Assembly (NCBI RefSeq): GCF_019649055.1 | Contig: NW_026570269.1 | Span: 496,001-560,000, forward strand | Reading direction: 5' to 3' | From: Paramacrobiotus metropolitanus | Taxonomy: Eukaryota; Tardigrada; Eutardigrada; Parachela; Macrobiotidae | Length of the DNA: 64,000 nucleotides | Shown here: piece by piece, positions 1 through 11,752 of the stretch | Layout: the number at the start of each line of letters is the position of its first letter | Position numbering within the stretch: the first letter of the stretch is position 1 | The notes under the pieces: model-generated | What the model saw: only the letters and a program-made list of their open reading frames with translations | Told to the model about the DNA's origin: nothing | The model's database searches: none | Made by a program: the position numbers and the translations under genes

Positions 1-187
1 ATCAAGGCACTGCTGAAAGCTACACAAACCTAATTTTAATTTCTATTCGATTTTTATTCTACGATATTAAAATATAACAGTATACATAACAGAACATAAA
101 AGTAAGTACATTAAGTCTTCAATTTAATAAACAGTACTCGTACGTATTGTCACCGAATAAAGATTATGTTGGAATGTTTAGCAGATA

Positions 188-1039
188 CTAAGCAAATGTT
201 CGGCCAATTTTAGACCGTAACAGTAAATTAGAATCCGAAGCTAAATTGGTTAAATTGCCACTCGCCTGCTCAAACGGAACTCCGCTTCCGTCAGAAATGC
301 CACGGATTTCTTCCAAATACTGCGGCACAACATCCCGCACAGCATTTAAATACCCATCGAATATCCTCCGTCCTTTGTCGGTGCGAATGAAAGGCAGGAA
401 TTTGTGGTGCATCGGGGCAAAACTGGCGTAAAATGCCTGAATGTGTTCGCGCATCAATCGCCCCTAAAATACGTGCTCAGTAACACAAAATATTCCCCTA
501 ATTCCTCATTGTCAGCAAAACGCACACAAAGCGCAGCACTGATTTTCCTTGTGAATGATACGCCCATGTACCATAACGCTTTGAAGATCGAATAGAGAAA
601 TGAAAAATTCTCAGAACGAAATACCAAATTTAAACAACGATATCAACGATACATGATCCGTCAAGACAACAGCAGGACGTACCGTTTCGAACCCAACTTG
701 ATAGTTCGTTCCGCGGACATTGATTAGCGGCAGGGAATGACTCCCGGAAGCGCACGGATTACTTCCGGTCATTCTACGCTGGATCTGATAGCTTTTGGGG
801 ATATTATACGGACGCCATGTGCGAAGGAGTGCACGAACGAGAGGCTCCGGGAATTGTTGTTGGGCTAATTGCGGAGGCAGTTTGATCGAAGGCGTATTGA
901 ATGGGCGCATCTGCAAGGGCCAGAAAGGCACTATAACACTGCCATCCGCATGCGGCAGTCCATTGAAAAGGACACCGAATATAAAAACCACCAGATGGGC
1001 CAGCCCGATCCATCTATCCGGCATTGTCCAGAAAAACAT
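188..1039 (-). CDS. tan-like peptidase C45 / acyltransferase family hydrolase, N-terminal part, runs off window
   Basis: Two exons are visible. Exon 1 (1039-683) starts at the ATG at 1039, not the in-frame TTG at 1057, and encodes a hydrophobic N-terminal segment (LAHLVVFIFGVLFNGL) that looks like a signal peptide. It ends with the family's opening motif NVRGTNYQVGFE. The intron (682-464, GTACGT...TTTTAG, phase 0) joins ET to GRLMREHIQAF. Exon 2 runs from 463 and contains EIRGISDGSGVPFE, the second hallmark of the C45 family (Drosophila tan, fungal acyl-CoA:6-APA acyltransferase). Where exon 2 ends is unclear: after FEQ the frame stays open to a stop at 188, but the similarity stops. A GC donor (CAG|GCGAGT) or a GT one base further is near 261-266. 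The catalytic Gly-Cys autoprocessing site is not in the window, so the gene must continue beyond position 1. In insects tan hydrolyses N-beta-alanyl-dopamine; substrate here is unknown. Confidence 0.75.
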
Positions 1040-1057
1040 TGATCTTTTGTAAGACAA

Positions 1058-4000
1058 AACAATAATGAAAGGACTAAACAGAAAGTTACTAGTTGATCGA
1101 ACCGCTAATCGAGCAATTTTGGTTGACTATCAAGTTTCACTTCAGTAATTTTACCAGCACAGCCAATGATTTGAGTGGGAATACAGAGGAATTGTCGATC
1201 AGCGCGCAGCGTAGCGGCCGGACTGGTCAGTCTTGAGATTATAAGTGGGGCGGGAAGAGCGACGCGTTTGTGTTGAGATGCTTCGTGAGAACTATTACAC
1301 CATGGTACTCTCGATTTTGGGGCTGTACCTTCATTATGCAGCAACACTTATATTGTACGTATACGTATATCGCTTTCATCGCAAAAAGTTACAATCTCCA
1401 CGCCGGCAATTTAAAAAGTGAAAAATATTTGTATTGTGAGCTAACTGCAGAGAGGGGAGTGGATTCACAAATTAACCATGCTTCGCTGTAGTAGCAAATA
1501 CTGCTATACTGCCTAATGGTGAGAATAAAAACAAAATAATATTATTCAGTAAAATACAAAAAGCACAAGAAGAACGAATTTCTTTTTTTTTACGGTTATA
1601 CTTAATCCGGTAGAGATCCGAAACACTTCTCGGGATAGCACATTTTTCATTTTTGCATTTGCACAAAATAAAATATACGCTAATAATATGCGTATAATTA
1701 CCGCCAGTCGCTGACGACCGTAATGTGTACTGTGCATTCGTTGATTGCACTGCTGGTAAATACCGGTTGGCAACCTGGCACGCAGGTGCTGCATTATAGT
1801 ATGTCGGTGTGTTTCTTATAATGCGGTTGATTGGTCTCAAAAAGATGTCGACGGGATCCTTCACGCGTGGATTGCGGTGTTATGAGTTGCTCGTACAACA
1901 AGGATTATGGGTGGATTGTTGATGAGATTTAGATATGATTTTCCTCTAATATGAACGATGTGTATAGTGTTTACATTGGGCATAACGACTACCAATATGC
2001 CTGTTGTTGCAGATACAGGCAGTATGTTTTGAACTGTTTGGTCTAACGTAAGTTTTTGTCAATGTTTATGCGTAAATAACGGCTGCGGCGCATATAAGTG
2101 CTTCATGCACACTTCAGAGAGACGCCATCGACTTGCTGCATTTTTAACATCAATTTCCTATTTCGTTTATTTGCATAGAATTATCGATTATAAACTCACA
2201 AAAAACTGAGAACGCAGTGGAAGTCATCTAGTTAAGGGTAAAAAAGTACAATATATGATGAGGTCAGCAACGACGAAAAAACCGACGTCCATAAAATTCA
2301 ACCATTGTACCACATGTATCATGTAGGCCACACGATAGCTGATTTCCATAAATGACGAATCTACAAAGCAATACAAAAAACTAATTTCATTCGATGTCAC
2401 GAGTTTGAGCAAATATACTGTAAAATCCAACGTTCTGAGGAGTACTTGTTAGCCGATTCATAGAACTATAAGAGTACTATATAAAGCCTAAAGATGATTA
2501 TTATTAGATATACTTGTATCTCGCACTTATATCTTTAATATGCACAACTCTTATTCCATTAGTGTATGCTTTCATACAGTTTCCATTTTCCAACCTATAT
2601 CTGCCTCTGTACCGGGTGGCTGAAAACAGTGGCGATGTCCTCTTTTGATCTGTTTTTTCACAACGATTTGTTCATTTTGTTGTACTGACGTGACATAACA
2701 GTACCCACACTGATCTCGATAGACAATTTCAGTAGCTACAAGAAAAAACCAAGTCCATCTTGATTACAGCGCTTATTAAAGTCTCCTAAAAATTTATCTT
2801 GTCCCAGCTCGCAAAACACAGAAACTCCCGCCACTTCTTTCCCGTATATACGATATAATATTTGAATATTTTCGACCGTTTTTAGAGAAAAACACCTTTT
2901 GTTTTTAGAGAAAAACACCTCATGACTGTAATGTCGCGACGTAAAAGTAATAAAGATATCATATTTTGTTTTATTAAAAAAAGAAGTGATTGGCTCGGTT
3001 TATGCGCTGGATGAACTATATATGCTGTCACTGATTGCATTTTGTGATTTTTCAAAAATAATGCGGCTTTTTATTGCTTTTTTATTTTCGTTTTCTAAGA
3101 ATTTGGCTTGAAATTGTTGCTCCCCAACACATTGCAATAAAACAAAGTAGTTTTGTCAATGTAGCAAACTGATTGCTCTTTCAGATGCAAGTGTGGATTA
3201 GATCAATTCGGGAAGCGCTGGGCTGACTGAAGTCTATATTCGAAAATCTTGTAACTGCGTTTCACGAAAAGCGACGTTTGCGAAGTAGCAGATCTTTCGA
3301 TTACGTAGCCGAACGCGTTCAACAGAATATCGCACTTTTATACTAAAGAAAAACGAGAATCAAAGCCCCTAACCATATTCGCCCAGTTGAATTACTGCAA
3401 TTTTTAACTTGAAAATTGGGAAATTCGGCTAATTAGTCCCAACACATCCTCTAACGTCCCCCATTTTCCCAAAATAATTCACAAGAAACTGAAACCATTG
3501 CATTACATTGGTTAAACATAACCTTTGTAGGTTGGAAACGTTGCGCACCTTGATAAACCGGACCGCCATTGTTCCTATCCGAAAGTGCTGCCAGCAAAGA
3601 GAAAACTTAAAAAAATCAAATTTTTGCAAACTGCAAAACGCACTTTAAAACAGCTTGTACGTGTATGGCACTGCTGGCCAACTTTCGAAAATTTCAAACA
3701 AAAAAATACCGGTAGCATATATTTTATTGACAAAAAAGTCGACTGGCATAAAAAACAACCCGGGCTCAAATCATTACCGTGGCAAAAATGAATATAAAAA
3801 AACTCGTTGTCCGAACCCGAACCGGTGTTGCTCCCACTAGTACTATCGGGATCCGAACTGCTAATTATATATTCGCTTAGGCGATTACAGGGCCGTTTCC
3901 GTTTCAGCCGAATGCATGTTCGCTGCCTAGCTTGCTGTTACCACCAGTTCCTCCTGCGCCAGACGCCACTCTTATGTACAGCGTGAACCGACGCTGACAG

Positions 4001-5290
4001 TGTTCTAGAAAATTATTTACATTTATCAATTTCCGCTACGTTTGGTATCTTTTTTGGCGGCAGGAGGTGGATATCCAAACTTAACTGTCGCAACTTGTCA
4101 AAGCTCATCGAAGGTACCTCACCTCTTTCGTCGCTAGCATACGTTGCCGATAAGGTCATGGGCGACGGCACACATGCTTTACTCTTCAGAATTGTTTTCG
4201 CCTTAACAGTTAGCACTTGGCTCTACCAGTGACCTGTGATTTAAAAAAACATTTCCGACCCGAAAGAAAACAACCGCGCGCAAATATACTACAAACCTTC
4301 TTGTACTGTATATAAAACTAGATAAAAAAATTTCACTCACCAAAATTGCAAAAAAGCATGATTATCGAGCTATGAATTATATAATACTCGTATTATTGCA
4401 TCAGCTTAGTTAGTTATGCAGGAGCGAGACAATGCCATAGAGGTGCGTCCGGAAGTGGGCAGATCGTATACTAATCTGAAGGTAAAAAGAGCACTTGGAA
4501 GTTCGAACGCTATAACGTTAACAGTACTTCAATGCTATAACAGTTCGATAATGGTCAATTAATAATTATTTATTTGGCCAACACCGAAATATGTAATCAA
4601 AATAAAAAGGTATAATTCGCACAATAATATTCAATTAATTAATAAACTGTACGGTGATCGGAGAAAATGCTTTAAATAGCCCTCATTTTATTAACCTGGA
4701 TCTTCTTTTTAACGATCTAATACTAAAATCTCCTGCAGTAAGTGCGTTGATGCGGCTGTTCTTTTCCGTATAACGATTTTGTTCTTTTTCTGTTTTGTCG
4801 ATTCTACCGTGTTGCCCTTGGGTTTGACTGCTCAAAAATAAACAATGTTATAATAAGGTTAAGTATATTTTTCATGGTTAAAAGTTTTGTACTCCTTCTA
4901 TCTGTGGTTTAATTAATTTCAAATATTTTTACTTCTACTTATGTGTCCGTCTGTTGTATCCACCGTAATAATCCACGTACGGTACTTCCGCTTATACGTA
5001 CAGCGTACAGTTTATATCTTTTAAAATAACAGCTAATGAATTCAAAAAACAAAGAGCGTACACATGCGTCTTATCAAAGCGTCTAGTCACTATAGTCAGC
5101 GCAAAAACTTTTCCGGCACTTCCATTTCGGTCGCTCATGATTGTACCGTTTGTAACGAAAAATATGGGTGACATGGTGTGTTTTCGTGCTTATTACGCAT
5201 ATTTACTCATTTACATTACGAAAAAAGTCACGTGCACACAAAGCCATCGACAACGGCATATTCAAGATTTTTGGTAAGAAATTCATCGGG
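1058..5290. other. 4.2-kb stretch without a supported gene
   Basis: Only short chance frames are present. The best is a 67-codon minus-strand frame at 4013-4216, which has no recognisable domain and no matching neighbour exon. A 20-bp direct repeat lies at 2878-2920. This stretch separates the tan-like gene from the T-box locus and could hold untranslated or regulatory sequence for either. Confidence 0.5.
2878..2920. repeat. 20-bp direct repeat, two copies 23 bp apart
   Basis: The unit GTTTTTAGAGAAAAACACCT occurs at 2878-2897 and again at 2901-2920, separated by TTT. Both copies are identical. It looks like a small tandem duplication in non-coding DNA. Confidence 0.85.
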
Positions 5291-5738
5291 TCAAAAGTTC
5301 CCATTTTCTTTTAGTTTCTGCGCCAGTTCCTGATGATCCATGCCAATAAACGGATAAAACGGACCGGCCGGAATTGGCTTGCCAAAGAGCAGCTGCCGGG
5401 CGAAATCCGACGGTGACATATTCCCGTTGTTAAAGAGGTGACGCTGGTCTAAATTAGCACCCATCGTCAAACCAGCATTCAGCCCCGCTAGACTCCATTT
5501 CTGCAGAATGCCGAGAGGAATCGAGGTAGGAGAAATGGGAAAGGGCTTGATGCCGCCATACATTGGCATGGTCTGGCTGTCGGACGCCGCACCGGGGATC
5601 ATACGGGAAAACTGCGCCAATTTCTGAGAGAAAATCGCGGCGTCGAGGTCATTCATTGGCTCATTCGGGGACATGCTGCAGTTTCCATAGGGGAATACGG
5701 TACTGTCGGGCAGCATACCGCCGTTGTTTAAGGAATCC
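5291..5738 (-). CDS. probable C-terminal exon of a transcription factor, likely the T-box gene
   Basis: One long exon of 148 codons ends in a stop at 5291. It opens after a usable acceptor (TTTTTGAAG|GG); an in-frame TGA just upstream forces entry at this point, in phase 2. The sequence is low in charge and rich in Pro, Gly, Met, Asn and Phe (SPTSIPLGI, GKPIPAGPFYPFIG), typical of activation or repression tails of developmental factors. It lies on the same strand and downstream of the T-box exons at 7.1-11.75 kb. The linking donor was not found with certainty: a weak phase-2 GT inside the 7061-7283 frame is possible, or one exon is missing. If it belongs elsewhere, the parent gene is not visible. 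Confidence 0.5.
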
Positions 5739-7060
5739 CTTCAAAAACACCCCAATTTATATACGCTTCATCCAAAAATTTAGAAAGTTTGGATTTACAA
5801 ATCTATTTTTCTGTTACGTACGAAAACGTCCACACTGTGAAAACGCAAATGTTTGTAAAACTTTGTTTCGCCAAACGAGTTTGTAAAAGGAACTTCGTCT
5901 ACGGTTTGTCGCCGATAAAAGAAAGGTTATCTGTGTCATGGGAAAAAACTTAGAAGGGAAGAAATTAGCAATCTTAAACTGAAACGAAGTAAATGCAGCT
6001 AATTTGGAATTTTGGTAATAAATGCTCACGAAAAATTACGGTGACTGAATGCTGCGCGTTGCAGAGCCAATCGTTTGTACGGTACCATCACATAATCGAC
6101 AATAATTACTCATATTTTGAGGATCGACCCTAATTACTCCGTAATCAGGTCATATCTGCCGCCGGACACATAGAATCTGATCCACTTAATATCGCTGTTT
6201 TAGAGTCAAGCGTAGAAATGCCTAAATCGTAAGCGCTGTAATGTACTGTATCATCCTGCATGCGGTCTGGTGGAGAAATCTATCGATAATCAGGAAAATC
6301 AAATCAGCTATCGTGCGGCTCACAAATCCGTCTGTCACAAACTGACTCGGTGGTCCTGCTATTCCTCTTTCCCTCTCATCCCTGTCCAGCACGCCCCCAA
6401 TTACTCGCTCCAGTATTGGAGTATGACACGAATGATCGTCCGCACAAGCGGCTGTTTGCTGGTGCATTCTCAAACTGAAGAGATTGCTATGGTTTGTACG
6501 GTTTGCCATATATGGCGCATGCCGATTTGCGGGTGAAGATGCGATTCTTCTTGTGCGATCGTTTTATCGTGATTTAGGTTCGGAGTTTGAACGCTTCGCA
6601 TCGCTTGATGTTCCACGTCGTTAATTGCATCACTTTTACGCCGTCTATACAATGCATCTTATGTTCTGTATATCAGATTCTAGCAATTTGTTGTCATGTA
6701 CAATACTTGTAACTTGTAAGTATTCTGGCGCCTACTGAAGTAATACAATGCATACGATGTGTACAGCAGAATCAATCGCTTTTTACAAATTTCCATTTAT
6801 TCTTGCTACTAGTGTAGTGTTATCGTACAATTAGAGTATCTCGACGTTTTCTTGTTAAAAGCGACACTTTCAAAAGGTGCGTCAAAGATGCAGCGGTAAT
6901 AAGATGTCAGATGAAGTGTCTATTCCGATGCAAGGCTTTCAAAAATAGTTTTCGTTTGATTTGCTGATTCGTCCACATTTGCCGCAAACCGTTGTAATTT
7001 GCGGCCCAGAGCTGCTCGCTAACCGTGGATCATCACTCAAAATCTGACCAACCCCAAATA
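5739..7060. other. probable intron of the T-box gene, nothing else recognised
   Basis: This 1.3 kb separates the candidate T-box C-terminal exon from exon 7. It contains only short frames. The longest, 6222-6509 on the minus strand, has no recognisable motif and no clear splice sites. Confidence 0.4.
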
Positions 7061-10000
7061 TTATTCTAAACTGTCACAATTTGAATAATCCGTTTGTGTA
7101 CGCACAGCCAGTGTGAAAGCCGGCAATGTGATCATGAAGAAATGATAACATTTATCCGTCGGACAATTAGCCACGCATAACTGTTCTGTGTCACAGCTTA
7201 AAATATGATCAGCGTTCTTCCTAATGAGGCGCTGCACTTGACGATGCGGCGTCTGATTACAAACTGGTACAAACGGCTTTTCTCTATACCGCATTATTTA
7301 TGTGATCGTATACTTTGATTATGATATGCCACATCATGAGCAGCACGGGCGTTAAAGACACACAAAAGTCAGCCTTCTTACCGTTCCAAATCGGTGATCA
7401 CGCGAGTCGAATCGCGGAATCCTTTAGCGAATGGGTTGCAGTCTATTTTCAGTTTGGTGATCTGCAATGATTTTAAAATGAACAACCATAAAATTTACAG
7501 TGGTGGATACATAATAAAACGACACGGGGGGATAGCGACGCAAATGTGCCGGCCGCTAATGACGCAAAGGCGCCGTGTCGCCAACCCAGGCCATATGCAC
7601 GAAGAGCGGTAAAAATCATTTCAACTGTATTAGAGTGATGTCGTGCAATGGGGGGTTTCGTAAAATTATATTTCCACAATTGTTAACGTGCAAATGCTTC
7701 ATGCGCTTACAGTATGCCCTTAAGATAACAGTGTGATATATTCGGTATGCCACGGAAAATACGGTATTACAAGATATTATTAGAAATGAAAAAATGCTAA
7801 CTTACCAGTTGGTTTTGATAGGCGGTAACGGAATAAAATGCACACTGCAAAAAAATATTTCGATTAGAATCGGTGTTTTGCTCGTAAAGAGTAAATGCAC
7901 GAGTATGAATAAATTACATGATATAGCTCACCTCGGGAAAAACAAATGTCTTATGAGCGCATAATTGGAGATCATCGTAAGTTTTTAAGGATTTGACTAA
8001 ATCGTCTTCGCCCTTCATCATGACTAAATGGATTCGAGGTTGGTATCTGTGCATGGAATTTAGTACAATCTGAAAACATAGACAATAAAGCTGATCATTT
8101 CCCAAAATTGCGCTGTACTTGCACTTACGTAGCCGGGTTTGTTAACTTCCGTGTTGGTCAGCTTGACTTTCTCGAACGTGATAATTTGTTTACGAAGCTG
8201 TTCACCAAGAAAAGGAGCATCCGGGTGCGGGTATAATTTGCTGTGATGTGCTGGATCACCTTTTCCGGCCACCAGCCAGGAGGAACGGTGATATGCATAG
8301 CGGTAGCGTTTATTGTCTACGGTAACGATATCCATGAGTACCATGTATGTTGCTTTGCAGTCCAAACCGGAAAAGGAGACGCGAATTGTAGGAAACATAC
8401 GCCTGCAAATAACAAAATAGGAAACTTGTTAATTGTTATTAGTCTCGTGCCACCACAGACAGTTTGAAGTTGCGGTTTGTTGTCGAGTAAACTTTCGTTT
8501 TCGCAAAAGTTGTTCACAGTTCACACTAACTTCCATGGCGCTCATAGCATCATTCTGTGAAGTTTTCCAAAGCATACGGTTCATAATGTTAGGCTGCTGC
8601 AGAACAACCAGTTTTAACGCGCAATCAATATATTATATTGCGTGCATTTATTCCGTTGCAAACTTAAAGGTCAGACACAAGCACCGGTAATTACAGCTTG
8701 TGGAAAAGAGGCTGACAAGGTATGCATGAAATATTACTGGTCAACGTGTAAATGATTATTTGAATTACTTATGTCTTACGAGTAAAATTCCGTATTTACC
8801 ACTCACACCACAAAGGGTGGACACTGGTATTGTGTTAACAAAGTGGAAATGCCACTGTCAAAGCAGCAAGTCAAACTATATGCACCACTATCCTGCCACT
8901 TAAATACCGGCTTCTGTCGTGCTATTGACGTCCTATCGCCCCACGCTGCGCATTTCAAAAGGTTACATGCATAGGCGATATGTTTAAGAGAAAATACTCG
9001 AACATTCTGACTTACGAGTTATGACACAACATAGTAGCAGTGAACATACTTTATACATATTATTATAGGAAGTCGTTTTAAATGTTTACACAAGTAAGTT
9101 ATCGTAGCTGTTGTGCGTCGCCACAATGCGCAAATCAATCCAGAATTTTACATAATCCGTATTTTTCAAAACAAAGTTTTTTGTACATTTGCCATTCACC
9201 GTCGACAAGCGAAATAGCATGCATACTTATCTTCTGACTCTCATTAGCTATACTGGCTGACAAATCTTGCCCACGTATTCGTATTTCGTATAGCATAATG
9301 CGTAGTGTTTCTTTTACACGTATTTTTTTCCTAGGCTGACTGTATAAGTCCTGAAGCGCTATGTCATTATTTTCTCGTTGGAATGCAGTCACTCATTTTC
9401 AGCCAACTCATGCTGACGGAAACCCTGCAGTGTGGATGGATGAAAATCGGCAAATGCATTTGGGACGCAAAGTCGTCAGTGCATTTGTGGCGATATCGCG
9501 ATGAGTTTGTCGATGATCAATTAGACGTTCGATTTCATCACAAACCTCTTTGGCGATTTACGCAATGATCTGATTACACAAACTGTTCGGGATTGTTCCA
9601 AAGCAAGTTGGCCACGCAAACCAGCGTCCCTCTTAATCAATCTTCATTAGATATTCTGGTGCATTTTTTAGTCTCCAAATACTCCACAGAATTAGACGCA
9701 TCTACATATCACCGTGATCTTGTATTACGAAACGTTTTATATATGCCAGTGCTCATGAATAAACCTTCAAGCACCTTACTAAAGGCCCCTTACTAAAGGT
9801 CAAACCAAGCGGGAAGAAAACATTCTAACTCGTCTACATATTTACAGGATGTACTGGTACTGCTTTTGTCTAGTCGTTAAAAAGCCGTGTTTATTAGATG
9901 CAGAACTTGGGCTTCCCGCTGTATTCCCATTTAAGCCCCTTGGGAGTAAGTGGCGATCGTTAGTGATAATTTTTCATCGCAACTAATTTGTATGCAATGT

Positions 10001-11752
10001 CAGACGAACAAGTGTCTCCTGGAGCGCAACCGAGTGTGATCCCTTTGCTCTTGTGCCATCACTAGTGAGTCCATGTGAACAAAAGGGCGGAAGTCAATGC
10101 GGTGTCAGTTAGTCAATAGGGGCTTTATTCACATTATGCTGCCTTGTGGACAATAACGAAATAACCGTCATGGCATAACGGTGTTGTGTAGCATGAATGT
10201 CCCCTTTATGCCACAACCACAACACACAACCACCCCGCTAATGCGCTGTTATGGAAATAATTGTGGCCGGGGCTGAATTGCTAGACTTAATCCAGTGGAT
10301 GGGGATAATTTGATAAGGTTGGCCTATTGCATTGCTAACTGCTACCCAAACAATTCCACTGACTGTCACACTTATCACTGCCCGCGCACACACACCGCCT
10401 GTATACGTAACTCTGGTCTGTGTGGTTGAATAATACATCCGGACGATGAAGGAGGATGCACTTTCCCAGATTACACCCGCTTTTCACTGGATCATCTCCC
10501 GGGAATGGAGTGGCTTGCCAATGGGCATTCAATGCATATTACTACCATCACATTATCCATATTTAAACGATTAATTTTTGATAATGTCAAATCAAGCTCA
10601 CTGTCAGCGGCAGCACGGCACAATGTGCACAAGGCTACTGTATTATACATGCAGTACCATTTGGGACAAAGCAGCGCGCGCCCGCTTAACGCGTTTATAC
10701 GAGTATGTGTTGCGCTCGGCGCTTTGTCGATTGAACTATCATTTCACGCTTGAATAAATAATTTCCTTGTCGGACCCATCCGAATTGCGTCCGACTCAAT
10801 AGAAATGACATTTCTACTAGTTTATGCTGTCCTGTGTGCAGGCGGGCGTTAACAATGTGTTTTTTCATCAAACTTCGACACTTTGTTGCCCGCGTGTTGC
10901 ATGTTTGTTTGTCAAAGCTCAATTATTGCAACCGAAAATATGTTGAGGACGTATTGATCCATAAACGGCAAACGAGAAAAAAATCAGTCAGCAATTCACA
11001 AATTACACCTTAACGATCTGCACCTGCAGCTATCGTCAACCTGAATAATAAACACGTACAACGCTTTTATGCGCAAAAGATGTAAACAGTTCTTAGCTAA
11101 ACATTCAAATTCGAATAGTAGGCATGTATACCACATATGCATGGCAATAGCACGGCATAATGTAACTGATATTATTAAACAATCGTATATTTCAAAAACA
11201 AAATTACTTCAATGGCTAGCAGCTCAATTAACTTTACAGAAATTAATTGTGCGATAAGGTTGTAACATAATTATATAAGTGCCAATGACTATAAAGAATC
11301 ATACCTGCCACTACGGGTGATAATCATTTCCGTGCCGAGCTCATTGAACCTTTCCCATAATTCTTTAACTTCCAGATGGCACTGGACATTTACCAGTTCC
11401 GGACTGCAAGGTTTTTCTTTAAAAACGGTGGCTAATGGCAAAACATCGTCTGACGTTGTTGTATCTGGGGTTTCGGAAACCGATAGCGGTGTTATGGAAT
11501 CTCGCGATTTAGGACTGACAGGCGACTTGACTTTACGGAATGCGGTGATTTTCTCACTTTTCACTGCAAATCATAACAATTTTACGCCACAAAAAATGGA
11601 AATTTAAGAGGCTGTGTTCTGCTATATTATTTACCTTCTTTGACAATTTCATCCCGTTCAGCCATGATGGCCTTAATGGAGAAGTCGGTGACCTTTTTCT
11701 TCGGCTTCGGATTGGCACCGGTCAATTGTGCTGACGAAAAATTAGGTTCCAT
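7061..11752 (-). CDS. Tbx20-like: Tbx20/H15 (midline)-type T-box transcription factor
   Basis: Nuclear DNA-binding factor. Exons, all in phase: 11752-11635, 11563-11305, 8402-8129, 8069-7932, 7844-7806, 7461-7382 and, less sure, 7283-7061. Exon 1 starts with MEPNFSS and carries TDFSIKAIM, an eh1-type Groucho-binding motif (FSI-x-x-I) as in Tbx20. The T-box begins in exon 2 (KELWERFNELGTEMIITRSG), crosses a 2.9-kb intron inside GRRMF, then reads MFPTIRVSFSG, DNKRYRYAYHRSSWLVAGKG, FEKVKLTN, NSMHRYQPRIH, FVFPE, YSVTAYQNQL, KIDCNPFAKGFRDS. The block RYRYAYHRSSWLVAGK is diagnostic of the Tbx20 subfamily rather than Tbx2/3 or Brachyury. Exon 5 is only 39 bp. The NPFAKGF element is preceded by Cys where Ser is usual. 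Exon 7 starts after a poorish acceptor (TATAG|A), giving DLEREK; its downstream end is uncertain. The true stop may be at 7061 or in the exon at 5291-5738. Confidence 0.9.
8403..11304 (-). other. large intron inside the T-box domain
   Basis: The 2.9-kb intron 2 (donor AG|GTATGA at 11304, acceptor TTTGCAG at 8403) splits the codon for the first Arg of GRRMF in phase 2. No other gene is recognised within it. A 13-bp direct repeat (CCTTACTAAAGGC-like) sits near 9775-9798. Confidence 0.7.

Noticed and set aside
4013-4216. 67-codon minus-strand frame with protein-like composition
   Set aside because: No ATG-supported start, domain or in-phase neighbour exon was found.
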